Made by a program: the position numbers and the translations under genes. A stretch of DNA of 64,000 bases from UBA2160 sp964588665 (GTDB taxonomy: Bacteria > Chloroflexota > Dehalococcoidia > Lucifugimonadales > UBA1123). The notes beneath the pieces were generated by a model. That model saw only the letters and a list, made by a program, of their open reading frames with translations. It had not been told where the DNA came from and made no database searches. Of this stretch, positions 26,124-33,804 are shown in pieces. Where the stretch lies: NCBI GenBank assembly GCA_964588665.1, contig CAZPQQ010000010.1, positions 1 to 64,000 on the forward strand. Direction: 5' to 3'. The stretch's first letter is position 1; the number at the start of each line of letters is the position of its first letter.

Positions 26124-26204
26124 TCATCGGCGGGTTCGGATTCTTTGGCCGCAAACCGTGGGGCTGCAAATGGCGCCAATCAGACATCGGATGATCCGCG
26201 CGAA

Positions 26205-27824
26205 TCAGCTCACGATCTGGAACGGCGGCATCATGTTGGGGACTTCGACCTCAAGCAGCACAGGGGCGTTGGCTCCAAGCGCCTTGGTGAGCGCGTCGCC
26301 GAACCCGTCCGGATTGGTTCGCATGCCCACGGCGCCGAAGGATTCGGCCAGCTTCACGAAGTCCGGGTTCGCCAGGTCGGTCCCGATGAATCGCTCGCCG
26401 TAACGGTGTGTCTGGTCCCAGCGAGAGGCGCCGTACATGCCGTTGTTGAACACGACGGTCACCACGTTGATGCCGTATCGAACGGCCGTTGAGAGCTCCT
26501 GCGGACTGTACATGAACCCGCCGTCGCCGGAGAGCGCCACCACCTGCTTGTCCGGCGCGCCGACCTTGCTGCCGAGCGCCGTCGGGAAGGCGTACCCCAG
26601 CGTGCCGAAGTACCCTGATGTCACGTACGTCCTGGGTCGGCGCACCTCGTAGGCCAGGGTGCTCCAATAGCCCACCGTGGTCGAGCCGCTTACCAGGATC
26701 GCATCGTCATCCAGGCGTTCGCGCACGGTGTCGATCATGTCGGTTTGCTGAGGCGCCAGCTCGCGAATCTCGGACCGAAACGCGTTCCGATAGCCCTCGA
26801 TCTGCTCCAGGCGCGAAGGCTTCGACACGCCGGACGATCTGAGTTGAGCGGTGAGTTGGCTCAACGCAACCTTGGCGTCGGCAACGATGCCCAGCTCGGC
26901 ATCCATGTTCCTTCCGATTTCGTCGGGGTCGGCGTCGATCTGGATAATCCGCGGAGGGTTATCGACCGCTGCCTGCCGGAAGGCAAGGCGGGTGCCGACA
27001 GCCAGCAGGACATCTGTCTCGGCTAGAACGCGAGCGCCCGGCCCGATGCCCACGTAGTTCGTGCCCACGTAGTATGGGTCGGTCTCCGGGATGACTCCCT
27101 TCGAGGTCTGGGTCGTCATCACCGGCGCCTGAACGATTCGGGCGAGTTCCAGGAGCTCTGCCTCCACGCCCGCGGACAGTGCCCCGCCACCCGCGATGAT
27201 CGTGGGGCGCTCAGCCTCCGTCAGCATCTGGACCGCGTGGGCTATGTCACGCGCTCGGACGGCTGCCGGCGGGTATTCCTCCGGCTCGATGATGTCGGCG
27301 TCGCCCAAGTTCGCCAGTGTATCGGGAGGAACCTCCAATTCGACCGGCCTCGGCCTGCCGGTGGTCAGTTGACGGAAGGCCTCGTGGACCGCGTCCGGCA
27401 CTTCCTCGACTCGCGTGACCCTGTGCGCCCATTTAGTGATGGGTTTGAAAACGTCGAGTTGGTCTTCGACCTCGTGGAGCTGGCCTTGCCGCTTGCCCAG
27501 CGACTCGGTCGGTATCTGCCCCGATATCAGCAACACTGGAGAGCCGCTGGCGTAAGCGGTGCCGAGGCCTGCCGTTGCGTTCAACGCTCCCGGTCCCGGG
27601 ACGACCATGGCGACGCCGGGCTTCCCGGTGGCCCTGGAGTATCCGTCCGCCATATAGGTCGTTGCCTGCTCGTGGCGCACGTGGATCATTCTGATGTCGG
27701 CTCGCGCCTCGTACAACGCGTCGAACGCCGCCATGATCTGGACGCCCGGCAGCGCGAACACCGTATCGACGCCCTCGGCTCGTAGCTGCCTCACCAGGGC
27801 CTGTCCTCCGCTCATCTGTGGCAT
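26205..27824 (-). CDS. thiamine-pyrophosphate enzyme, acetolactate-synthase-like
   Basis: A 539-residue TPP-dependent enzyme of the acetolactate synthase/benzoylformate decarboxylase fold. The activating Glu is kept in VRHEQATTYMADGYSR, and the TPP motif spans GDGGFMYSPQEL to the NN of VVFNNGMYG. Because the Glu is present (glyoxylate carboligase has Val here), it is not a Gcl despite the GarR gene nearby. Missing neighbours (IlvN, ilvC) argue against branched-chain amino-acid synthesis. It likely decarboxylates or ligates 2-keto acids in a catabolic route. GAGG upstream of the ATG. It is the last gene of a leftward cluster with cupins, hydroxyacid dehydrogenase and RraA-like protein. Confidence 0.88.
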   Translation of the reverse strand: MPQMSGGQALVRQLRAEGVDTVFALPGVQIMAAFDALYEARADIRMIHVRHEQATTYMADGYSRATGKPGVAMVVPGPGALNATAGLGTAYASGSPVLLISGQIPTESLGKRQGQLHEVEDQLDVFKPITKWAHRVTRVEEVPDAVHEAFRQLTTGRPRPVELEVPPDTLANLGDADIIEPEEYPPAAVRARDIAHAVQMLTEAERPTIIAGGGALSAGVEAELLELARIVQAPVMTTQTSKGVIPETDPYYVGTNYVGIGPGARVLAETDVLLAVGTRLAFRQAAVDNPPRIIQIDADPDEIGRNMDAELGIVADAKVALSQLTAQLRSSGVSKPSRLEQIEGYRNAFRSEIRELAPQQTDMIDTVRERLDDDAILVSGSTTVGYWSTLAYEVRRPRTYVTSGYFGTLGYAFPTALGSKVGAPDKQVVALSGDGGFMYSPQELSTAVRYGINVVTVVFNNGMYGASRWDQTHRYGERFIGTDLANPDFVKLAESFGAVGMRTNPDGFGDALTKALGANAPVLLEVEVPNMMPPFQIVS

Positions 27825-27876
27825 GTACGTGTCCTCACGATCTGTGGTTTGGCCCTTCGCCCGTGACTGACTCGCC

Positions 27877-28191
27877 CTAACCGCCCACCGAACTCAGCGG
27901 GTTGACGGTGACCCGGCTTAGCGTCGTCGAGCCGGTGTTCCTGAACTGGTGATCGCTGTCGGGGGGCACGAGCACGGCGTCTCCGGCCTTAATTGGGAAT
28001 TCTTTGCCGTCGCACCAGAGCACGCCCTCTCCCTCGACGATGAAGGCCTGGTGCTCCCATGGGTGCGTGTGATGGGGGCTGGACGCCCCCGGCGCGTGCT
28101 GGACGTAGAGCATCACGTAATTTGGGACGCCGTCTGACGGCCCCAGGACGGGATTTTTCGAGCCTTCCGCTTTGCGGATGACAGGGTCCAT
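27877..28191 (-). CDS. cupin-domain protein
   Basis: A 104-residue single-cupin protein starting at 28191 (GGAGA upstream; a longer frame to 28254 overlaps the next cupin gene). Metal-binding residues: HHTHPWEHQAFIVEGEG (motif 1) and PPDSDHQFRNTG (motif 2). Typical of small mononuclear cupins that isomerise or oxygenate keto acids, or sense small molecules. It lies between the TPP enzyme and another cupin on the same strand, in the same putative operon. Confidence 0.85.
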   Translation of the reverse strand: MDPVIRKAEGSKNPVLGPSDGVPNYVMLYVQHAPGASSPHHTHPWEHQAFIVEGEGVLWCDGKEFPIKAGDAVLVPPDSDHQFRNTGSTTLSRVTVNPLSSVGG

Positions 28192-28217
28192 ATCGTCTCC
28201 TGTGTTGGCTTCCGGTA

Positions 28218-28559
28218 TTACTGGGCCGCCAACGGAATCGTGGCGATAACGCACGGTTCGTCGCCGAAAACGGCCGTTGTGTGGCCTTGACCGGTCACGT
28301 CTTCGACGAGCCGAGCGTCACCGGCGCCGAATACATGCAGCGAACCGTCGCCCAGGCCGATCTGAAGCTGGCCAGAAACGATCATCACGTACTGGCGACG
28401 AGGCGCGGGATGCCAGTCCTGGAAGTGGCCGGCGGGATCGGTGCGGAACACGATATGCGTCGTCGCCTGGGGCGCGGTCCACGTTGGCGTCGCGTCCAGA
28501 GCGATCTCCTCGATGTGCGATTGGCCATCGTCTCCGGCGTACAGTCGGTATGTTCCCAA
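28218..28559 (-). CDS. cupin-like protein
   Basis: A 113-residue small beta-rich protein with TTG start at 28559 (TGGAGA upstream). Visible cupin features: HFQDWHPAPRRQYVMIVSGQ (motif 1, with His, Glu replaced by Gln/Tyr) and GDARLVEDVTGQGHTTAVFG. The motif is somewhat degenerate, so the metal site may be altered. It follows the 2-hydroxyacid dehydrogenase and precedes the second cupin with a 26-bp gap (28192-28217), consistent with one operon. Function not assignable. Confidence 0.78.
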   Translation of the reverse strand: MGTYRLYAGDDGQSHIEEIALDATPTWTAPQATTHIVFRTDPAGHFQDWHPAPRRQYVMIVSGQLQIGLGDGSLHVFGAGDARLVEDVTGQGHTTAVFGDEPCVIATIPLAAQ

Positions 28560-28710
28560 TGTGTGTCTCCAGGCGGGTTAGTCGATTGGCGGAGCGATGT
28601 GTGAAAGTGAGGAATGTGATTCCCTGCGAGGCCCTAGATGCTTCACTCCGTTCAGCATGACAGTGTGGTTCTGCATGGCGATGGTATGTTGCGTACGCTC
28701 TCGTGCGTCG

Positions 28711-29691
28711 CTACTGGATGTCGAAGTCGCGGGCGACGCCCATTGGAGGGTCACCCTCCCACACGCCCTTCATGTTGCGGTAGGCGAATCCAGCACGGCG
28801 AGGCCAGGTGTCCCAGGTTGTTCCGGCGGTGTGCGGAGTGACCACGACGTTCTCCATCGCCAAGAGCGGATTGTCCCGATCGACGGGCTCTTTCTCGAAG
28901 ACATCAAGTCCGGCGCCCGCGATTCGGCCTTCGCGCAGAGCGTCGATCAGGGCTGCTTCGTCCACCACTGGGCCTCGGCTTGTGTTGACCAGCACCGCGT
29001 TCGGTTTCATCGTCGCGATTCGGTCCCGGCTCACAATATGTCGCGTCTGCGGTGTGAGGGGCGCATGGCAGGTGACAATGTCAGATGTCGAGAACAACTC
29101 GTCGAGTTCGACGCGGGTCAGTCCGAGCTCTTGTTCCGTCTCCTCGGGCAACGGGAACAGATCGTAGTACTGCGTTATCGAGTCGAAGCCCTGGACGCGT
29201 CGGGCCACCTGCCTCCCAATGTTCCCTATGCCGAGGACGCCGACCAGCTTGCCGGCCATCTCGAACGTATTGGCGCCGGTGATCGGTTCGTTCCATCGGC
29301 CATCGCGGGTCGCCGCGTCGCTGGCGATCAGTTTTCGGTAGACCGCCAGCATCAGGAGTACGGCGTGGTCGGCGACGGCCCATGAATTTGCGCCGCCGTT
29401 GTTGCAACAGGCGACACCGAGTTCGGCCATCAGCCCGTGGTTCATCCGGTCGTACCCAGCCGCCAACGTCTGTACGACACGAGCCTTGGGCGCCGACCGA
29501 AGCACGTCGTCCGCCAATTCGGCGCCGTACACCATGATGAAGTCGGCGTCGGCGACGGCCCGCTTCTGGTCGTCGATCGACGTGTCTCGGCGGACGACCT
29601 GAGTCTCGAACCCATCCGGGTTGTGACTCAGGATCACGTCCACTGTCTTCTGGGGCAGTCCGGTCAGGAAGACGATTTTCGCGTTCGGCAT
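28711..29691 (-). CDS. D-isomer-specific 2-hydroxyacid dehydrogenase
   Basis: A 326-residue NAD-dependent 2-hydroxyacid dehydrogenase. The Rossmann signature is VGVLGIGNIGRQVARRV. Catalytic Arg lies in NTSRGPVVDEAAL, the Glu in LDVFEKEPVD and the His in TPHTAGTTWDTW, the usual Arg-Glu-His set. Substrates could be glyoxylate/hydroxypyruvate or another 2-keto acid. A GAGGAC Shine-Dalgarno precedes the ATG. The RraA-like gene lies immediately upstream in the same direction (21-bp gap), so these are co-transcribed. Confidence 0.93.
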   Translation of the reverse strand: MPNAKIVFLTGLPQKTVDVILSHNPDGFETQVVRRDTSIDDQKRAVADADFIMVYGAELADDVLRSAPKARVVQTLAAGYDRMNHGLMAELGVACCNNGGANSWAVADHAVLLMLAVYRKLIASDAATRDGRWNEPITGANTFEMAGKLVGVLGIGNIGRQVARRVQGFDSITQYYDLFPLPEETEQELGLTRVELDELFSTSDIVTCHAPLTPQTRHIVSRDRIATMKPNAVLVNTSRGPVVDEAALIDALREGRIAGAGLDVFEKEPVDRDNPLLAMENVVVTPHTAGTTWDTWPRRAGFAYRNMKGVWEGDPPMGVARDFDIQ

Positions 29692-29712
29692 TGCGTCTTG
29701 GTTGTCCTCGTC

Positions 29713-30399
29713 TTAGGTTCTGGCGCCGAGGGTGGCTTTGAGCTTTTCGACCGTGAAGTCCGGCGATTTGCAGAGACCGATGATCTCCTGCTCTCGATCT
29801 TCGACGGCCTTGACCGCCGCAGGCAGGTCCGCCGCGAGCTCGGGCGGTATGCTGATCACGCCATGCTTGTCGCCGAGGATGATGTCGCCCGACGACACTT
29901 CCAGGCCGCCGACGTTCACAGGCTGTCCGGCATCGGTGAGGTGGATATACGCATGCGACACCAAGATCGCGGCTGCGAACGCGTTGAAGCCCATCTCTTC
30001 CATCTCGTCGAGGTCGCGCACTCCGCCGTTGGTCACGGTGCCGACGCATCCCAATTTGCTGTGGATGTTGGACTGCACTTCGCCCCAGAACGACCCGATC
30101 GGGTTCGGGTAATCCAGGTCTTCCAGCACTATCACGCGAGGCCCGGGAACCTTCAGGATCTCGTCGATCCAATCGGTCCGTTTCACGCTCATCCTGTCGC
30201 TCGGTTGGGCGTTGGCCCGGATATGTCCGGTAACGGCGAACCCGATCATGCCGCCCATGTCGGGGAAGATCGAGTTGATCTCCGGCCCCATGAATCCTTG
30301 GTTTCGTGGTTTGAAGTTGAAGGTTTCGATAGCGTTGGCTATCGCGGGCGTCGGGATGTCGCGTAGCGCGTCTAGCTGTTCCTGTGTCACTTTGGTCAA
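29713..30399 (-). CDS. RraA-like protein (4-hydroxy-4-methyl-2-oxoglutarate/4-carboxy-4-hydroxy-2-oxoadipate aldolase family)
   Basis: A 228-residue member of the RraA/HMG aldolase family. The signature is GTVTNGGVRDLDEMEEMGF, with Arg and Asp in the metal/substrate site, and it is followed by VGGLEVSSGDIILGDKHGVISI. Such enzymes cleave 4-hydroxy-2-oxoacids to pyruvate and an oxo-acid; true RNase-E regulators (RraA) belong to the same fold. Next to a hydroxyacid dehydrogenase and a divergent GarR reductase, an aldolase role in sugar-acid or aromatic breakdown is more likely. The start is TTG at 30399 with AGGAGG upstream. It is the first gene of the leftward cluster. Confidence 0.87.
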   Translation of the reverse strand: MTKVTQEQLDALRDIPTPAIANAIETFNFKPRNQGFMGPEINSIFPDMGGMIGFAVTGHIRANAQPSDRMSVKRTDWIDEILKVPGPRVIVLEDLDYPNPIGSFWGEVQSNIHSKLGCVGTVTNGGVRDLDEMEEMGFNAFAAAILVSHAYIHLTDAGQPVNVGGLEVSSGDIILGDKHGVISIPPELAADLPAAVKAVEDREQEIIGLCKSPDFTVEKLKATLGART

Positions 30400-30803
30400 C
30401 TCTGTGCCTCCTGTTTTCGACGGTGGTGGAGCGACGAGAGACTCATCGCCCCGACCGTCGTGTTTCTTGTGTGATCTCGTGTTGTCGAGCGTCGGTCAGA
30501 GCAATGTTATCCGCGCGTTCTTGCGCAGTCAATCCCTACCGACAGTCACGGACGCACGCTTGATGGCGACGGCTTCCGGTAGACGAATTCACTTGCCATC
30601 CATGTGGATTCCCTATATCTTGTGACTTGGATTCAGGCCGACGCGAAGCCGTGCTTCGCGCCAGGTATCCGAAGCCCGAATCCCACTACCCGCCATCGCT
30701 CCCGAGCAGACGAACTCGCGGCGCGAATCGAGGCGGCGTCACGCAAATCGCATCAGGTCCGGTCAATGCCGGGCCACTCGAATACCAGAGAGGAGACACC
30801 AAC
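30400..30803. other. 404-bp divergent intergenic region
   Basis: It separates the RraA-like cluster (leftward) from the GarR-type reductase (rightward), so it should hold two promoters and any shared operator. A perfect 8-bp hairpin CGCGAAGC/GCTTCGCG lies at 30642-30660. A weak rightward candidate is TTGCCA (30593-30598), 17 bases, TATCTT (30616-30621). No gene is supported. Confidence 0.5.
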
Positions 30804-31700
30804 ATGCCTTCAGGAGATATCGGTCTCGTTGGACTTGGGATCATGGGCAAGCCGATGGCCCGGAACATGATGAAAGCAGGGTATTCGGTCACCGTCTACG
30901 ACATCGTCGGAGCGGCGGTCGAGGAGGTCGTCACGGACGGCGCATCGTCGGCGTCGTCGGCCCGCGAGGTCGCTGAGAAGGCGCCGGTGGTCATCACGAT
31001 GGTCCCCGACTCGGCGGACTCCGAAGCCGCGATCCTCGGACCCAACGGCGTGCTCGAAGGCGCATCAGCCGGTCACGTCGTCATCGACATGAGCTCCATC
31101 GCCCCCGGCTCGTCGCAGAAGATCGCCGCCGCGTGCGAAGCGATGGGCGTGGCATTCTTGGACGCCCCGGTCAGCGGCGGAGAGCCCGGCGCCGTCGCGG
31201 GCACGCTGGCGATCATGGTCGGCGGCAAAAAAGACGTCTTCGACGCTCAGTACCCTCTCATGGAATCGATGGGCGGAAGCATCGTGTTGTGCGGTGACTA
31301 CGGCGCCGGCAACACCACGAAGCTGGCAAACCAGATCATCGTTGCCGCCAACATAGAGGCCGTGGGCGAGGCGCTCACGCTCGCCAAGAAAGCGGGCCTC
31401 GACCCCAATGTCGTCCTCGAAGCGATCCAGGGCGGGCTGGCCGGATCGACTGTGCTGAACGCCAAGGGCCCCATGATGATCGAAGGCAACTTCACGCCCG
31501 GGTTCCGCATTCGACTGCACCACAAAGACCTGAACAACGCGCTCATCACTGCCAAGGAACTCGGCGTTGGTCTGCCCGTTACGGGTCTGGTCCAGCAGAT
31601 GATCGTGTCGCTGATGAACGCCGGCAAGGCCGACGAGGACCACTCGGCCATCGCCAACTTCATCGAAGACATGTCTGGGACGACCATCAGCGGCAAGTAA
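30804..31700 (+). CDS. 2-hydroxy-3-oxopropionate reductase-type beta-hydroxyacid dehydrogenase
   Basis: A 298-residue protein starting at 30804 (ATG after AGGAGA; the longer open frame is not coding). It is a beta-hydroxyacid dehydrogenase of the GarR/MmsB type. Cofactor motif: IGLVGLGIMGKPMARNMMKAG. Substrate loop: DAPVSGGEPGAVAGTLAIMVGG. Catalytic Lys is in GNTTKLANQI. The C-terminus fits tartronate-semialdehyde reductase or 3-hydroxyisobutyrate dehydrogenase. Given the sugar-acid genes in the window, reduction of tartronate semialdehyde to glycerate is plausible. It runs alone rightward from the divergent region, and a repeat pair lies 50 bp behind its stop. Confidence 0.9.
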   Translation: MPSGDIGLVGLGIMGKPMARNMMKAGYSVTVYDIVGAAVEEVVTDGASSASSAREVAEKAPVVITMVPDSADSEAAILGPNGVLEGASAGHVVIDMSSIAPGSSQKIAAACEAMGVAFLDAPVSGGEPGAVAGTLAIMVGGKKDVFDAQYPLMESMGGSIVLCGDYGAGNTTKLANQIIVAANIEAVGEALTLAKKAGLDPNVVLEAIQGGLAGSTVLNAKGPMMIEGNFTPGFRIRLHHKDLNNALITAKELGVGLPVTGLVQQMIVSLMNAGKADEDHSAIANFIEDMSGTTISGK

Positions 31701-32123
31701 CGGCATCGCAACCGAGCCGCTGCACGGCGAATTGCCGCGTACCGACAATCCGTAGGGGACGGTTTCAAACCCTCCCGCGGGTTATGCATACGATCACGTT
31801 ACGATACGCGCGAACAGCGATCATTGTGTCAGGACGCCGTGGGACCTGTGGCCAGGCCAGGCGGGAGGGTTTGAAACCCTCCCCTACGGAACACGCACCG
31901 TCTATAGATCAGCGATGATTTCGACTTCACGACCAGCCGCCACATCTGCGCAAGGCCACCCACGATAGGCGCAGCGGTTCAAAGGGTTCGTCGAAACCGT
32001 AAACACGGACGCCGGACCGACCATCACGGCTGCCCACGGACGTCATGCAACCGAAGTGATGGAAGCGATGGACCGCTCGTCGGAAACCGAGCGAGAGATG
32101 CTTTTGTCGGGAGGGGGCGGACT
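31701..32123. other. 423-bp intergenic region with repeat pair
   Basis: It holds copy 3 of the palindrome pair (31751-31888). The rest shows no supported gene. Confidence 0.6.
31751..31888. repeat. paired inverted palindromic repeat, copy 3
   Basis: Left unit from 31751, with one mismatch (GGGACGG instead of GGGAGGG); right unit intact, ending 31888. Exactly 138 bp, the same length as copy 1, but with an unrelated spacer. Confidence 0.9.
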
Positions 32124-32408
32124 GTGACTCAAAGCGAGTCCAAGCCGCGAGAGTTTCAACTGCACTGGGGCCGAGGAACGATCGCAGAGGAAGCGACCTA
32201 CGAAGGGCTGCACCACCGACCCACGATCCAACTCCTAGAATTTGAGGACGGCTCGGTCAGCATCCGGTTCTGCCACTACAGCCACTCCGGCAGGTTTCAG
32301 CGTAGCCCGCTGATCGTGGACGAAGAAAACATTGACGGGCTGAAAGATGCGCTGGAGGGCGCCCCAAGGATCAAGGCGCTGCTGGAGCGACTGGTTGGCC
32401 TAGAGTAG
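32124..32408 (+). CDS. 94-residue uncharacterised protein
   Basis: A small soluble protein with a GTG start after GGGAGGGGG. It has the segment FEDGSVSIRFCHYSHSGRFQ and a helical C-terminus (IDGLKDALEGAPRIKALLERL). It looks like a real conserved gene because of its strong Shine-Dalgarno and normal codon use, but I do not recognise the family. It lies between the GarR-type gene and the dgt promoter region, with no obvious operon partner. Confidence 0.65.
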   Translation: MTQSESKPREFQLHWGRGTIAEEATYEGLHHRPTIQLLEFEDGSVSIRFCHYSHSGRFQRSPLIVDEENIDGLKDALEGAPRIKALLERLVGLE

Positions 32409-32524
32409 TAGTTGCAACGCGCGTCACGGTCAGCTTGGTCAAGAAGCCATGATTTGGCATGCGTCAAAACGCGTCAAAAACTTGCGCCTTCCGCTGGTAT
32501 TTGGTCTTAGTTTTCGGCCTCCTA

Positions 32525-32533
32525 TGGTATAAT
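32525..32533 (+). promoter_or_regulatory. extended -10 promoter for the dgt-dnaG-rpoD operon
   Basis: TGGTATAAT is a TGn-extended perfect -10 (TATAAT at 32528-32533). A TTGGTC at 32501-32506 is 21 bases upstream, too far for a normal -35, which is consistent with extended -10 use. A duplicated GCGTCAAAA lies near 32460-32480. The start of transcription would be about 165 bases before the dgt start. Confidence 0.6.
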
Positions 32534-32703
32534 ATCGTGACTGGACGTGCTTAGTTCGCGCACGGTGCGAAGCCGCCCGTCAGGCAACAAGAACCCACCG
32601 CCCCGATCGCTTCAATGCTAGGAGTTTCCCCGCCATTAAACCACCGGCTTCAGGCTGTGCTCCCCCGGATGCTCCACTCCATGGCGCCGTAATCGCCCGT
32701 CTG

Positions 32704-33753
32704 TTGGAGCGCGAAGCATCGCTCTCACCGCTGGCGACTAAGTCGTCGCAGACCAAAGGGCGGCGCGAGCCGGAGCAGCCGTCGCCGGTTCGCACCGAGT
32801 TCCAACGCGACCGCGACCGGATTCTCCACACCAATGCCTTCCGACGGCTCAAGCACAAGACCCAGGTTTTCATTGCGCCGGCGGGCGACCACTACGCCAC
32901 CCGTCTCACCCACACCCTCGAGGTCTCTCAGATTGCACGCACGATCGCTCGGGCGCTGAATCTGAACGAAGATCTCACCGAAGCCATTTCGCTGGGCCAC
33001 GACATGGGGCACACCCCGTTCGGCCATATCGGCGAGAACGAGCTCGGTAAGCTCCATTCGGCCGGATATAGGCACAACGAGCAGAGCCTTCGCCTTGTCG
33101 AACAGATCGAGAACGAAGGGAAAGGTTTGAACCTTACGTGGGAGGTTCGGCAGGGCATCCTCATGCACTCCAAACCCCAGGGCGATTTCCTGGACAGGAG
33201 TCTGGTCGAAGGGCTCACACTCGAAGGTCAGATCGTTCGAATATCGGATGCCGTCGCCTATCTGAATCACGATCTTGGCGACGCGTTCCGGGCTGGCGTG
33301 TTGGCCGAGGACGGCGTTCCGACCGAGGTTACCGACGTGCTCGGCGCCAGCCACTCGAGACGGGTCGACGCCATGGTTAAGGACATCATCGAGAGTTCTT
33401 GGGCCGCGACCGGAATCAGCGACAACGGCGGCCAACAGCCGACGATCACGATGAGCGACCGATGCAGGCTCGCGCTGAACGCCTTGCGGGGCTTCATGTT
33501 CGATCGCGTGTACAATCCGCAGGACCAGAGCCCGTACGGCCAGACAGCGCGACAGGTCATGCGGTTGCTCTACACACACTTCGACGCAAATCGCTCGGAG
33601 ATCCCGCCCGAGTACAGCGCTCGAAGCAAGTCCGAGGACGCCGCCGCGGCCGATTTCATCTCGGGCATGACCGACCACTACGCCCTGCGGGTCGCGGAAG
33701 GTCTTCAGCCAGGTATAGCGTCGCCGTTCGACAAGCAATGGACGGCTATTTAA
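32704..33753 (+). CDS. dgt: deoxyguanosinetriphosphate triphosphohydrolase-like HD protein
   Basis: A 349-residue HD-superfamily dNTP triphosphohydrolase that removes triphosphate from dGTP and related nucleotides. The HD motif is visible as TRLTHTLEVSQIART and LGHDMGHTPFGHIGE. The N-terminal REPEQPSPVRTEFQRDRDRI and FRRLKHKTQVF are signatures of this family. The start is uncertain: TTG at 32704 is the first in-frame candidate that fits, with no clear Shine-Dalgarno, and upstream reading is open. It is the first gene of the macromolecular-synthesis operon with dnaG 51 bp and rpoD further downstream, as in several bacterial lineages. Confidence 0.9.
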   Translation: MEREASLSPLATKSSQTKGRREPEQPSPVRTEFQRDRDRILHTNAFRRLKHKTQVFIAPAGDHYATRLTHTLEVSQIARTIARALNLNEDLTEAISLGHDMGHTPFGHIGENELGKLHSAGYRHNEQSLRLVEQIENEGKGLNLTWEVRQGILMHSKPQGDFLDRSLVEGLTLEGQIVRISDAVAYLNHDLGDAFRAGVLAEDGVPTEVTDVLGASHSRRVDAMVKDIIESSWAATGISDNGGQQPTITMSDRCRLALNALRGFMFDRVYNPQDQSPYGQTARQVMRLLYTHFDANRSEIPPEYSARSKSEDAAAADFISGMTDHYALRVAEGLQPGIASPFDKQWTAI

Positions 33754-33804
33754 TCGGTTTGCCGTAATCCGCGGCGCGACGTAGACTGAAGTCAGAGGTC
33801 TGAA

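Noticed and set aside
26205..27824. Glyoxylate carboligase (gcl)
   Set aside because: The activating Glu is present in VRHEQATT; Gcl has a Val at this position.
8526..31888. CRISPR array from repeated GTTTCAAACCCTCCC-like units
   Set aside because: The units occur in facing pairs kilobases apart with unequal spacers, not as a regular direct-repeat array, and no cas genes are present.
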